Positions 28,611 through 37,849 of a stretch of 40,766 nucleotides of DNA are shown here, in pieces. Both the position numbers and the translations under genes were made by a program. The notes beneath the pieces were generated by a model. That model was not told the origin of the DNA. It did no database searches and was given only the letters and a program-made list of their open reading frames with translations. The DNA comes from a virus. The stretch is from IMG/VR virus record IMGVR_UViG_3300018063_000027, positions 1-40,766 of that record. One strand, 5' to 3'. Numbering within the stretch: the stretch's first letter is position 1; every line of letters begins with the position of its first letter.

Positions 28611-29324
28611 TCACCAGCCCGCCGTGTCCATCACGACTACCTGCTCCGGCTCAGGGGGCGGCGGCTCACCCGGACGGATCGCGATCGTAACGGCACGCGA
28701 CGAGTTAGAGGAGTTGCTATCGACCCACGCGACTGGGTTGTCGCTGGCGGCATTCAGCTCCCGACGAGCAACTCCGTGGTGAACGCCGCCGCCGGACGCG
28801 CTCGAGCTGCCATTGTGCTGACCGGCGGAATAGTTCGTCGGATAAGTGGTCGTGCTGTCCGCTCCGTCATTGAACTCGAGGGCGATCCAGAGCGTGTCCT
28901 CCGTACCCCATCCGGACGGGTCTAGGTTCGGCGAGTCAGGATGGGTGTTGACGCCTGTCGCGGCAGCAGCCTCAGGCGGGGTAGTCCCGTGCCAGTCGTC
29001 GATCAGCCAAACGTACCAGCACCGCTGCTCGCTGGGGTGCGTGACGGTGATCGTGTCTCCGGTCCCGTCCCATCCCTCGCCCCCGTCAACTATCCGATAA
29101 CGAATCTCGGCCCGCGAACGACCCGCGCCGTCGTCCCCCGAGTTGAGGTCGGTGAAGACGGTGGGCGAACCCGGCCAGCCGAGGGCCGTCACCCCGTCGA
29201 GGTTGAAGGCGATGATGAGCAGCCTACCGGACACGTTGCTCCCGTCTGGCAACGTGATGACCGTGGAGGTTGCCGCGGAGGACGAGTGGAAGTCCGTGGT
29301 GCCGACCACTGTCGGGAAGGTCAT
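28611..29324 (-). CDS. Free-standing lectin-like tail fibre protein
   Basis: The 237-aa product opens FPTVVGTTDFHSS and continues GRLLIIAFNLDG, RYRIVDGGEGW, LIDDWHGTTPPEAAA, TGVNTHPDSPNLDPSGWG, LWIALEFNDG, and ARRELNAASDNPVAW to AIRPG. It matches, in the same order, a domain inside the neighbouring tail-tip protein. Such beta-sandwich domains bind sugars or decorate fibres. It is the last gene of the late operon, following the tail-tip gene by one base. Receptor binding is inferred from position. Confidence 0.7.
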   Translation of the reverse strand: MTFPTVVGTTDFHSSSAATSTVITLPDGSNVSGRLLIIAFNLDGVTALGWPGSPTVFTDLNSGDDGAGRSRAEIRYRIVDGGEGWDGTGDTITVTHPSEQRCWYVWLIDDWHGTTPPEAAAATGVNTHPDSPNLDPSGWGTEDTLWIALEFNDGADSTTTYPTNYSAGQHNGSSSASGGGVHHGVARRELNAASDNPVAWVDSNSSNSSRAVTIAIRPGEPPPPEPEQVVVMDTAGW

Positions 29325-29325
29325 C

Positions 29326-32300
29326 TCACGACCTCGTGAACTTGAGTTCGAGCGTTACGCGCTTCACCGTCGAGGCCGAGTCGACGTTGATCATATAGAT
29401 GTCGCCCTCGGAGAAGCCGGTGGTCCAGCCGGTCAGGGTCGTATCCTCTGACTTCTGCGCTGAGGCCAGGGTTGGCTTGGCGCTTGCGGTGATCGTGTCG
29501 GCGACCGTCGGCGGGAAGTTGGCGTAGGTGTCCTTCCAGATGTCGACGACGATGCTCCCAGACACGTCGGCCAGCAGCGAGTTGCGCACGATCGTCCCGG
29601 CGAACGGCCAGCGGACGGCCATCTTGACGCCCGTCGGGATGACGTCCACGCCGTTCCCGATGACGAGGTTCAGGCTGCCGGGGTTGGTCTGCGCGTGGCC
29701 ATGGTTACCAGCGGCTGCCTGGGCGACGCCAGTACCGAGATCCACCGATACGTTGGCTTCCCCCGCGGGCGAGCTGGTGACGTTCAGGGCAGTGCGGAAG
29801 TCGATCGTCGAGACCGCGGCATCGACGGTTGTGTCGTCCTCCTGAACGATCAGTGCAGCAGCCGCGGAGAGAGCCGCGAAAGCGAGCGCCGTCGTGCCAA
29901 GCGTGATCGGCGCGTTTGTCGTACAGATGAAGACCTTGTCGGCGTTCGCCGTCCCCTCGGTGACGACCACGGCAGCTCCGACGGCCTCAGTACCGAGGTC
30001 AAAGTCAGTGGCCCGTGTGGGGGCGCCGGACGCGTTGACGGTGTAGATGCCATTCTCGGCACCTGCTGCCTGGTCCTTGATCAGGATGCGGTCGCCCGTC
30101 GCCAGGACGACCCCGTCGATCGTGTCGCCGTTCTCGAACGAGGAGGCCAGGGTTCCAGCTGCGGTCGCCGCAGCTCGGACCGGTTGCTTCCAGGCGATTA
30201 CCCCGACCGCGTCGGGCGGACCGAACAGGATGGCCGATGGCGTCGTCCCGCCCTTCAGGAACTGGCAGAACGCACCGACTGTTCGAGCCGCTGCGCCGGC
30301 TGCCTGCTTCGCGACGCTGTGGGTGAAGCCGTAGTGCCCACGTGTGACGCTGGAGCTGACGTTGACCAGCTCCACGTAGCCAACGATGGCCACGTACCCA
30401 GTGGCGTTGTTGGCGATGTCGCCCTGGGCAACCCCGATCAGCCGCGTCTCACCGGCGACCGCGCTGGTGGTGAAGGACTCGTCATTGGCTGGGTCTACGA
30501 CCACTACGTCACCGTGGACCACCGTCCCGCCTGACTTGTTGGTCAGCAGGCGCTTGAGGGTGGTCGGTGGGTTGCTCGAGACCGATACCACCCCGCCGCC
30601 CCCGCCCCCTCCCAACGAGGGCGGGGCCGAGGCGGTTGTGCGGGCTTCCTGGAGCAGGCCCCCCAGCTCCGGCTGAGGCCACCAGCTGCCCTTCTCGTCC
30701 ATCTTCCAGTTGATGGCGTAGACGCGCAGTGGAGCGTTGGTGTAGTCGCCCATCTCGGTGCCGGTGTGCAGCGTGACCAGGTCCCCGACCCAGTAGGTGT
30801 AGTCAGTCGTAGCACCAGGCCTGACCGAGATGGTGGCCGCTCCCCAGGCGCGCGTCGTGGACAGCGCCCAGGCGGGCGGGTTCTCAGAGGCGGCCTCCAG
30901 CTGCTTGTGGACGACGTTCATGCCCCAGCCGTGCGCGTAGCTGCTCTGGTCGACGGTGTAGCCCGACGGATGGCTGACGAGTGACGGGTCGCTGACCATG
31001 TTCGCGATCCACAGGATCTTCTGTGAGCCTCCCGTGGGCGTGTGGTTCGGGGCGTCGGGTGTGCTGCTGTTCCCGGTCGCGAAGGACACCTCGGGCGGAG
31101 CGCCTGCCCCGCCGTGATTGATGATCCGCAGGACGTTCGAGTACCAGGAGCCGTTGGCGTTCAGGTCTACCTCGATCGTGGCGCCCTCGGTGCCGTCGGC
31201 GATGCGATATGCGACGCCCCATTGGTGATTGGGTCCGAACGTACCCTGGTCCAGAATCTCGGTCCAGCCCGCCGGGAAGTCGAAGGTCGTGGCGTTCTCG
31301 AACGAGATACTGCAAAGCAGCAGTTCGCCGGAGACGATGGACGACGGCAGTGGCACCGTCGCAAAGTTGTCGCCCTCAGTGCCGCTCCCGTCAGCGTCTC
31401 CCACGATCGTCGGGAACCCCGCCAGTGGCGACAGAAACGGCGTGTACAGGCCGTTCAGAGCGCTGTGGCCTGACAGGTGCCTGAACGTCGGCACGTCGGC
31501 ACTGTCCGATCGTAGCTGGATGGCCTGGTCGCCGATCCCCTCCAACACGTCCACGGCATGGCTGCGATCGGTCTGCACGAACCCCTCGCGCACCACGTTG
31601 TACGCTCCGGCAGTCCGGGTCACCATGCTGGTCGGGGAGGCGGTGTCGCCCTTCACCAGGACGCGCGAGAGCTTCAACGAAAGCTTGGACTGGCGGCGGA
31701 GCTCTTCGAGGATGTTGGCGCCGGCCGCCCCATCGGCGTTCACGAAGCGGACCTTGTTGGCGGCGAACGTCGGGGAGGTCCGGTCAGTGCCGTAGAAGCC
31801 CTGGAAGGCTTGGAGCACCAGCTCACCGCTCATCTGGATCGTCAGCCCCACGTCGCGGAACTTCTGCACCATCTCGAGGTAGTTGGTCCCGACCGGCAGG
31901 CTGTAGTCCCCGCTGAACGTGTCCCACGCCGCACCAGCTGAGTCGAGGGTGCTCGAGAAGTCGTAGGTCAGATCCGGGATGCCGCGGCCCGCTGCCGGGC
32001 GGTCCGAGTCCTTGGCCTCGTCGATCGCCCGCTTGAGGATGTCGCCGTACTGGTCCTGATACCACCACCAGCTGCCATCGGCCCGGGGGCCGAACTGGGC
32101 GTCCTGGCCGAAGTTGACGTAGTTGGTATTCCACCACGTACACCGCCCAAAGTAGGAGAGCGCGCCCGGCCCGCCGACCTGCACGATCTCACCGCCCTCC
32201 TCGTCTAACGAGAGGACCTGCACCAGTTTGTTGTCAAGGAAGAACCCGCCCAACGGAACCACGTCGCTGATGCTCAGGTCGAACACCTGGACGAAGTTGT

Positions 32301-32481
32301 CGTCGGCGAAGTTGGCTGCCGTACATTCGGGCTGATTGCGGTTGATGACGATGATCCCGAAGCCGAGGCCAGACAGCTCAACCCGAAAGGCACTGCCAGC
32401 GTGCAGCTGTTCGTTGGTCAGGCGGACCAGTCGCGTCCCTAGGGGTGTGGCGGCAGGGAAGATGTCGAAGGCCAGGTTCAC
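29326..32481 (-). CDS. Tail-tip protein, ReqiPepy6 Gp37-like, with inserted lectin-like domain
   Basis: The 1051-aa product has a Gp37-like N-terminal part (LAFDIFPAATPLGTRLVRLT, GALSYFGRCTWW, YQDQYGDILKRAIDEAK), which resumes after an insertion with YWVGDLVTLHTG and INWKMDEKGSWWPQPELGG. The insertion (about 355-558) starts FPTIVGDADGSGT and ends SVRPG and is homologous to the next gene. The C-terminal part includes a domain TIDGVVLATGDRILIKDQAA, GAENGIYTVNASGAPTRATD, common in phage fibres, and a final beta domain. It should form the baseplate hub or adsorption device. Confidence 0.82.
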   Translation of the reverse strand: MNLAFDIFPAATPLGTRLVRLTNEQLHAGSAFRVELSGLGFGIIVINRNQPECTAANFADDNFVQVFDLSISDVVPLGGFFLDNKLVQVLSLDEEGGEIVQVGGPGALSYFGRCTWWNTNYVNFGQDAQFGPRADGSWWWYQDQYGDILKRAIDEAKDSDRPAAGRGIPDLTYDFSSTLDSAGAAWDTFSGDYSLPVGTNYLEMVQKFRDVGLTIQMSGELVLQAFQGFYGTDRTSPTFAANKVRFVNADGAAGANILEELRRQSKLSLKLSRVLVKGDTASPTSMVTRTAGAYNVVREGFVQTDRSHAVDVLEGIGDQAIQLRSDSADVPTFRHLSGHSALNGLYTPFLSPLAGFPTIVGDADGSGTEGDNFATVPLPSSIVSGELLLCSISFENATTFDFPAGWTEILDQGTFGPNHQWGVAYRIADGTEGATIEVDLNANGSWYSNVLRIINHGGAGAPPEVSFATGNSSTPDAPNHTPTGGSQKILWIANMVSDPSLVSHPSGYTVDQSSYAHGWGMNVVHKQLEAASENPPAWALSTTRAWGAATISVRPGATTDYTYWVGDLVTLHTGTEMGDYTNAPLRVYAINWKMDEKGSWWPQPELGGLLQEARTTASAPPSLGGGGGGGVVSVSSNPPTTLKRLLTNKSGGTVVHGDVVVVDPANDESFTTSAVAGETRLIGVAQGDIANNATGYVAIVGYVELVNVSSSVTRGHYGFTHSVAKQAAGAAARTVGAFCQFLKGGTTPSAILFGPPDAVGVIAWKQPVRAAATAAGTLASSFENGDTIDGVVLATGDRILIKDQAAGAENGIYTVNASGAPTRATDFDLGTEAVGAAVVVTEGTANADKVFICTTNAPITLGTTALAFAALSAAAALIVQEDDTTVDAAVSTIDFRTALNVTSSPAGEANVSVDLGTGVAQAAAGNHGHAQTNPGSLNLVIGNGVDVIPTGVKMAVRWPFAGTIVRNSLLADVSGSIVVDIWKDTYANFPPTVADTITASAKPTLASAQKSEDTTLTGWTTGFSEGDIYMINVDSASTVKRVTLELKFTRS

Positions 32482-32939
32482 GGCACCGCGACCCAGTCAG
32501 GCGGGTTGTCGTAGCACTCGAACCGGACGGCGAGGACCTGCATGAAGCCCCCGACCGTCACCTGCTCGATCGAGTTCAGCCAGCGGCCGTTGAGCTTCCG
32601 GTAGCCGCTGGCGATCCCGTACAGCGGCGCGTAGACGCGGAGCTCCTTGCCCAGGGCGTCTGCCGTGGTGGACTCGTACAGTGCGCGCAACTCGTCGGCC
32701 AGGACGAGGAAAGCCTGCTGAGCGAGGGCCTCGGTCGACCCGAGCCCCTTGATCTGTTGGCCCACGTCGATGATCCGTCGGGCCTTCACCAGCGGTGCGC
32801 CGAACGCTCCGGGCCGGCCCACGATCAGTGCGTTGCGTCCGCGGTACTCGGGAGGCCCGTAGAGACCCTTGTGGATCCAGCTGTGGACCGAGCCGTCGCT
32901 ACGCCGCAACTCGGTCCCGTCGAGGGTAATGAGCGCCAT
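32478..32939 (-). CDS. Distal tail-like protein
   Basis: The 153-aa product (MALITLDGTELRRSDGSVHS, WIHKGLYGPPEYRGRNALIV, GRPGAFGAPLVKARRIIDVG) lies between tape measure and tail-tip genes. That place and beta-rich look fit a distal tail (Dit-like) subunit which forms the hexameric ring at the tail end. It overlaps the tail-tip start by four bases. Sequence motifs are weak, so position is the main support. Confidence 0.65.
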   Translation of the reverse strand: MALITLDGTELRRSDGSVHSWIHKGLYGPPEYRGRNALIVGRPGAFGAPLVKARRIIDVGQQIKGLGSTEALAQQAFLVLADELRALYESTTADALGKELRVYAPLYGIASGYRKLNGRWLNSIEQVTVGGFMQVLAVRFECYDNPPDWVAVP

Positions 32940-35900
32940 CTAGGGCCCCATCTCGCCGAAGATCCCCATCCGCACCGCCGCGTCGAGGGCATCGAGCGGC
33001 GAGCGCACCGCCGATTCCCGACCGTTGAAGTAGAGCTGGAAGATGGTGTCGCGTGACACGGCCTCGGCCGCCGCCGCGGCCTGGCCAGCACTCCCACTGG
33101 CCACCCCGGCCACCCCGCCGGGCCCGCCCAGGCTCGCCAGGACGGTCGACGCGCTCACGGCCTTCGCCAGTCCTTGGGCCCAGGCACGCCCGACGTTCTC
33201 GCCCCACTTGTCGATGTACCGCAGCGGTCCTTCTTTCGGCGGCGACAAGCCTGCGAGCGGCCCACTGAGTGCGGTCCCGAGGTATATCGCCGCGGCGTGC
33301 GCCGCCGTCCACCTGGACCGGACTCCCGCGATCCAGGCGTCCATGGCTGCCGTGCCCCAGGTGTAGGCTCCGCTGGTTCCGGCCTCGATGCCCCGCTCCA
33401 TCTCCAAGCCGGCCTGATGCCCAGCGGTGAACGACGGGTCGTGCGCCGCCGCGAAGCCGCGGGCCACCGCCTGGCCGGTGGTGATCGCCGCGTTCTCGGC
33501 TATGTGGCGCGCCAAGTCGAGGGCCTCGGGGATCGTGAGGCCGAGCTTCGCGGCGATCGCTTCCGCGTCCAGCAGCATCACGTCGTACCGGACACCGACC
33601 GCATCGAATAGGGCTTGGAGCGCCTGCTGCGTCGCCGGATCGTTCGACGTGATGTATTTGGCCAGCAGCCCCGCCGCCTCCTGGCTCTTCGGGTCGGAGC
33701 GGAGGAGGTGGCCGGCGAGCTGGATCTCCAGCTGGGCGTACTCGGCCCGGGCCGCGCTGGCGGCAGCCGTCGCACCGTCGTTGATGGCCGTGGTCAGCGC
33801 CTCCTGCTGCTCGCCCATCTTCTGGCGGATCTCGTCGATGCGGGCCTGCTCGACGAGCGGATCGGTGGCCGCGTCGGCCAGCGCATCGGCCGCCTGGGTG
33901 ACCGCATCTCGACCCTCGAGGATCGAGGCCGCGATGTTGCCGGGGATCTCCCGCGCGATCTCTTGGGCACGCTCGTCGGCGCGCTCGAGGGCAGCGGGCA
34001 GTAATGCGGCCAGTTCTTCCACCGATCCTGCGAACACCGTGGTGCCGTCCTCGAGGACGGTGGACACCCCATAAGGGAACGTGCGGACGTGCTCGAGCGC
34101 TTCCTCCACCCGAGCCCGCACCCCCTCCGGCAGGCCAGCCAGAGTGCTGTCGATCGAGCCGAGGCTGTCGGCAAGCGCCTGCTGCGTTGCCTGCCATTCC
34201 ACGACCCAGCCGCGGTTTGCCTCCTGGAGCTCCGCTGCCGTCCCGGCGCGCCACTCGCGGATCTTGGCTACGTAGTCCTCGAACGAAACCCCGGTGGCGG
34301 CATTGGCGGCTAGCACCCGGGTGGCCAGCTCCTCGACCGAGACCCCCATCTCCTCAGCTGCCATCTGGAACTGCTTCGACCCGACGCCCAGGACCGCCAT
34401 GGCCTGGTGCATCTTCGCGGCCGCTGTCGCGCCGAAGGTGAGATCGTCGCCCCAGCGAGCGATCGCCGCGCCTACCTCGAGCAGGATCGGCAGACCGAGC
34501 AGGACGGCGGCCCAGGCGCTCTTGGCCGCCAAACCCATGAGCTTGAGGCGGATGGTGGCCAGGTCGAGGGCACCGACCAGGCGGACCGCCATGACAGCCA
34601 CCAGGGCCGGGACCAGGACACTAGCGTGCTCGATCCACACCTTCGACAGGGCGAGCAGGAAGTTCAGGAGAGGTGCGCCGGCCTGGATCACGCCGATGAT
34701 CGCGTTGGCGACTTGGGGCATCACCTCACCCGCGAAGTTGGCCAGATCTGTGGCCAGCGGCAGGAGCGCCGCCCCGATGCGCGCCAGGCTGTTTTCCCAG
34801 ATCGCCGCGTTCTGGCGCTCGGTGTTGGCCAACCCCGTCGACGTCCGCGCGAAGTCGCCCTGCTGCAGCGCCGTGTCCTGGAGGATCAGCGCGTAGCGCG
34901 CCTGGACCTTCTGGGCCTCGGTCAGCTGGGCGCCGACCTCGGCGATCCCGATCTCGTAGGCCTTGGCCTGGACCCGCGCCTCAGACAACAGGACACCGAA
35001 CACCCGCAGCGGCTCGGCCTCACCGGCAAGCCCGGACCGGAGCCGGTCGAGCATGTCCGACGGGTCCTGGTTGTTGAAGCTGGCCATGTCGGAGGCGAGC
35101 GTGACCATCGTGATCGACATGTCGGCCGCCGCCTCGTCGGCGAATCCGATGGTCCGGAACATGTTGCCGAAAGCACCGAGGGCACCAAGCGCCGCCACCT
35201 TCGACTGGCCCAGGGCGCGGTCCGCCCGCTCGGCGAAGGCCACGATCCTACCTGCGGCGGCACCGAACACGACCTGGGCTTTGCTTCCCTCCTCGTTCAG
35301 GTCGCTGGCGGCGTGGATTGCGCTGTTGAAGAACCGCAGGACGGTCGCCACCCCGAGGCCGATACCCAGCGCCGCCGCCGCCCCACTCAGTGTTCTGAAC
35401 TTCTCGGTCAGGGTGCCCGACTGCTGCTGGGTCTTCTGCAGGTTGGCCGCCGCCCCGCGGGCCTGGTTCGAGACCGCCTCGAGATGGGTGTCGGCGCGGA
35501 CGCCCTTCATCGCGTTCAGGGCGTTGGCCGACTCCCGCGCCTCGCGGCCGACGCGGTCGATCTCGCCGGCGGCCCGGCTCAGCTCGGGGGTGTTGAAGCG
35601 GGGATCGGAGGCCTGCAGCTGCTTGAGCTCGGCGACGGTCTGGTCGGCCTCGATCCCGATCTCGTTGAGCGCGTCGGCGTAGGCGCGCGCTTTCGCCGGA
35701 TCCAGATCCTTCGCCCGGCCCAACTCCCGCAGCGCCTGGTGGGCCTCCTCGGCCGCTGCCGCCGCCTTGGTCAGATCCCGCGTCAGCTCGTCTGGCCCGC
35801 GCCCGCTGAGGCTGTTGAGCGCGCCGGCGATCTTGCCCAGGCTCTCTCGCACCCGGGTCGCGGCCTGGTCCATCGGCCGCGCGAACGCCTCGGCGGCGAC

Positions 35901-36005
35901 CTGGCCCGAGGCCTTGATCCGGTTCTCGGCTTCCCGTAGCCCGCGGTCGAGCTGCTCGTTGCGGAGCCCGAGCTCGTACCAGGCACTGCCAATCGTTTCG
36001 TCCAT
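32940..36005 (-). CDS. Tape measure protein
   Basis: The 1021-aa product is the largest helical protein in the tail module. Residues ~1-230 are charged coiled coil; then a conserved FNSAIHAASDLNEEGSKAQV motif typical of tape measures, MVTLASDMASFNNQDPSDML, hydrophobic spans about 410-515, and a C-terminal TGGY-like SGPLAGLSPPKEGPLRYIDK, WGENVGRAWAQGLA motif. It sets tail length and may help DNA pass the membrane. Size predicts a tail near 150 nm by the usual rule. It follows the chaperone genes, with TGATG overlap at 36005. Confidence 0.93.
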   Translation of the reverse strand: MDETIGSAWYELGLRNEQLDRGLREAENRIKASGQVAAEAFARPMDQAATRVRESLGKIAGALNSLSGRGPDELTRDLTKAAAAAEEAHQALRELGRAKDLDPAKARAYADALNEIGIEADQTVAELKQLQASDPRFNTPELSRAAGEIDRVGREARESANALNAMKGVRADTHLEAVSNQARGAAANLQKTQQQSGTLTEKFRTLSGAAAALGIGLGVATVLRFFNSAIHAASDLNEEGSKAQVVFGAAAGRIVAFAERADRALGQSKVAALGALGAFGNMFRTIGFADEAAADMSITMVTLASDMASFNNQDPSDMLDRLRSGLAGEAEPLRVFGVLLSEARVQAKAYEIGIAEVGAQLTEAQKVQARYALILQDTALQQGDFARTSTGLANTERQNAAIWENSLARIGAALLPLATDLANFAGEVMPQVANAIIGVIQAGAPLLNFLLALSKVWIEHASVLVPALVAVMAVRLVGALDLATIRLKLMGLAAKSAWAAVLLGLPILLEVGAAIARWGDDLTFGATAAAKMHQAMAVLGVGSKQFQMAAEEMGVSVEELATRVLAANAATGVSFEDYVAKIREWRAGTAAELQEANRGWVVEWQATQQALADSLGSIDSTLAGLPEGVRARVEEALEHVRTFPYGVSTVLEDGTTVFAGSVEELAALLPAALERADERAQEIAREIPGNIAASILEGRDAVTQAADALADAATDPLVEQARIDEIRQKMGEQQEALTTAINDGATAAASAARAEYAQLEIQLAGHLLRSDPKSQEAAGLLAKYITSNDPATQQALQALFDAVGVRYDVMLLDAEAIAAKLGLTIPEALDLARHIAENAAITTGQAVARGFAAAHDPSFTAGHQAGLEMERGIEAGTSGAYTWGTAAMDAWIAGVRSRWTAAHAAAIYLGTALSGPLAGLSPPKEGPLRYIDKWGENVGRAWAQGLAKAVSASTVLASLGGPGGVAGVASGSAGQAAAAAEAVSRDTIFQLYFNGRESAVRSPLDALDAAVRMGIFGEMGP

Positions 36006-36307
36006 CAGTGGACCTTCACGCCCTCACGGCGCAGCTGCTCGCGGAAGGCCTCCCGCGACGCTTGGGCGCGCGCCTCGTCGTACAGGGGCACGCCCCAGTC
36101 ATCGGGGCCCTCGTATCGGCTGCCGGCGCCGATCACTTCAGCGTCCGGCTGGCTGGTCCGCTGGGTTCGCTCCTGCGCGAGGCGTAGCGCGAGGGCTTCG
36201 TCGATGAGCAGCCCGACGACCGGCGCGATTGGGCCCAGGTACTCCGACGGCCGCCCCTGCCACGTCTGTGCCGTGAGCAGCAGCATCCAGGCCTCGTCGG
36301 AACTCAC
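36005..36307 (-). CDS. Tail assembly chaperone, frame-2 part
   Basis: The 100-aa frame (VSSDEAWMLLLTAQTWQGRP, SEYLGPIAPVVGLLIDEALA) lies +1 relative to the upstream chaperone frame and overlaps it. There is no good Shine-Dalgarno before GTG 36307, so it is probably made as a C-terminal extension by frameshifting. It precedes the tape measure gene, the conserved position of G/GT-like chaperones that coat the tape measure protein. Confidence 0.68.
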   Translation of the reverse strand: MSSDEAWMLLLTAQTWQGRPSEYLGPIAPVVGLLIDEALALRLAQERTQRTSQPDAEVIGAGSRYEGPDDWGVPLYDEARAQASREAFREQLRREGVKVH

Positions 36308-36848
36308 GAAAGGAGGCCCAGCCCTCGATCGTGTTGACCCGCTCGGCCTCGATGATCCGACCCGCCGTCTCGGGATCCATCTGCTCGTGCGCGACGCGGC
36401 TGGTCGCGTCGACCATCCGCCCGCTCCTGATGTAGAGGACGATGTCGGAGAGGGCCGCCTGGTCGACGCGGGGCAGGATCGGTGGCTCCGCGGCCAGGAC
36501 CTCGGCGTCGAGCCGGTACGGCTGCTCCTCGATTGGCTTGGGCCGGCGCTCCGCGCAATCGGCGCAGGGGCACGTCCAGCGGACGGCGGTCACCGAGCGG
36601 CTGATCATCATCCGCTCGAGCTCAGCCCACTCCGCCCGCTGCTTCTCGTCGAGTTCCGACGGCTTCACGCCCTGGTCGGGCGTCGCGAACCTCAGCGCGA
36701 GTTGGCGCAGGCCACCAGGCAGGAAGCCGGAGCGGACCATCTCCGCCACCGGCACCTGCTCGAGGCGGACCTCCATCCCTGATGGCAGCATCGTGAGTTC
36801 GGTCCCGGCCGCCTGCCAGGCGGCCAGGACCGGATCGCCAGGTGCCAT
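36138..36848 (-). CDS. Tail assembly chaperone, frame-1 part
   Basis: The open frame encodes 236 aa. The first ~180 (MAPGDPVLAAWQAAGTELTM, LPSGMEVRLEQVPVAEMVRS ... EAERVNTIEGWASF) look like a real chaperone, with a Cys pair in WTCPCADCAERRP. After residue 180 the frame becomes Arg/Ala/Gly-rich, as expected for an out-of-phase reading of the following gene. Both an unshifted product and a shifted fusion of about 280 aa are possible. ATG 36848 overlaps the tail tube stop. Confidence 0.7.
   Translation of the reverse strand: MAPGDPVLAAWQAAGTELTMLPSGMEVRLEQVPVAEMVRSGFLPGGLRQLALRFATPDQGVKPSELDEKQRAEWAELERMMISRSVTAVRWTCPCADCAERRPKPIEEQPYRLDAEVLAAEPPILPRVDQAALSDIVLYIRSGRMVDATSRVAHEQMDPETAGRIIEAERVNTIEGWASFREFRRGLDAAAHGTDVAGAAVGVPGPNRAGRRAAHRRSPRATPRAGANPADQPAGR
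36305..36314 (-). promoter_or_regulatory. Putative +1 frameshift site
   Basis: The coding strand reads TCC TTT CGT G in frame 1. A tRNA-Phe on TTT (codon 180) can move one base to TTC, its better match, and continue at GTG into frame 2. The neighbouring CGT is uncommon in this genome. Most tail chaperones use -1 slips, so this would be atypical. Confidence 0.45.
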
Positions 36849-37849
36849 CAGTACGATGCCTGGCCGTTCTTTAGCGTCGCGACGATCCCCGTGCCGCTGG
36901 TCGGTCGCAGCGAGCGGTACGAGCTCGTCTTCTTGATCGGGTCGTTGTTGGTGTTGGGCTCATAGCCCTCCACCGCCGTGATCTGGACCCGGTTGCCACT
37001 CTGGATCCGGAGCGATCGCTCCGGGCCCGGCGCTGCGGCGACGCGGGTCCAGAGGAAGTCGAGGTAGGTGGTAGCCAGCTCGACGACGTCCTTGGTCGCC
37101 AGGGCCCCGTCGGATGGGGTGGCCGACCCGTAGTGGAAGCGGTTGTACTCAGCCACGTCCTCGATCAGGGTGACGACCTCGAACATGAGGTCGAGCATCC
37201 CCTCGGAGACGTCGTAGCCGCGGTGGCTGTCGCCCTGCTGGAAGGTGTTGTTGTTGTTGATCGTGGTCACGATCCGCTCGATCGAGCCGATGACCACGTT
37301 CTCCACCTTCAGCGCGCCGGCGCCGTCGTAGTGCATGAACGGAGCGCCCGACTCCTCGGCCACGGCGACCTCGGTGCCGTAGGTCCCCGAGGCCAGGTGA
37401 CGCGGATCGAGGCCCGCCACGGTCATCGCCGCCCGCAGCGGCCGGCCCGCCTCGCTGGTCAGCACCATCTGGGTGATCCGGCAGTCGACGAACTTCTCGT
37501 ACTTGAGGTTCTCGAGCTGCCGCCAGAAGGTCATGTACGGCTGCTCGGCCGTCTCGTTGAAGGTGTGAGTGAACGGATCGGCCCCACCTGCCACCGCCTT
37601 GGCACCGAGCAGGCCGAAGAGCAGCAGGCCGAGCGCCGTCGGTCGGGCCGCGTACTCCGGGTTGCCCTCGGCTCCGACCTGGAACACGTAGGCCTGGGTC
37701 CGCAGCCGGCTGATGCCGGTCTCCTCGAGGAGGTCGACCTGGCGGCGTGGCTTGACCGTCCCGCCGACCAGTGGGATCCGGAAGGCGGCCGCAGTGGCGG
37801 GCGTTCCTCGTGCGCTCTGCTTGGCGAAAGCCAGTTCGTGGATGCTCAT
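36848..37849 (-). CDS. Major tail tube protein
   Basis: The 333-aa product (MSIHELAFAKQSARGTPATA, QVGAEGNPEYAARPTALGLL, LFGLLGAKAVAGGADPFTHT, FWRQLENLKYEKFVDCRITQ, ASEAGRPLRAAMTVAGLDPR) has the strand-loop pattern of siphophage tail tube subunits. Its place before the chaperones and tape measure is canonical. It should polymerise into the tail tube around the tape measure. ATG 37849 overlaps the preceding stop. Confidence 0.88.
   Translation of the reverse strand: MSIHELAFAKQSARGTPATAAAFRIPLVGGTVKPRRQVDLLEETGISRLRTQAYVFQVGAEGNPEYAARPTALGLLLFGLLGAKAVAGGADPFTHTFNETAEQPYMTFWRQLENLKYEKFVDCRITQMVLTSEAGRPLRAAMTVAGLDPRHLASGTYGTEVAVAEESGAPFMHYDGAGALKVENVVIGSIERIVTTINNNNTFQQGDSHRGYDVSEGMLDLMFEVVTLIEDVAEYNRFHYGSATPSDGALATKDVVELATTYLDFLWTRVAAAPGPERSLRIQSGNRVQITAVEGYEPNTNNDPIKKTSSYRSLRPTSGTGIVATLKNGQASY

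Noticed and set aside
32899-34254. Alternative minus-strand frame of 451 codons inside the tape measure gene
   Set aside because: It is out of phase with the helical tape measure protein and has shadow composition.
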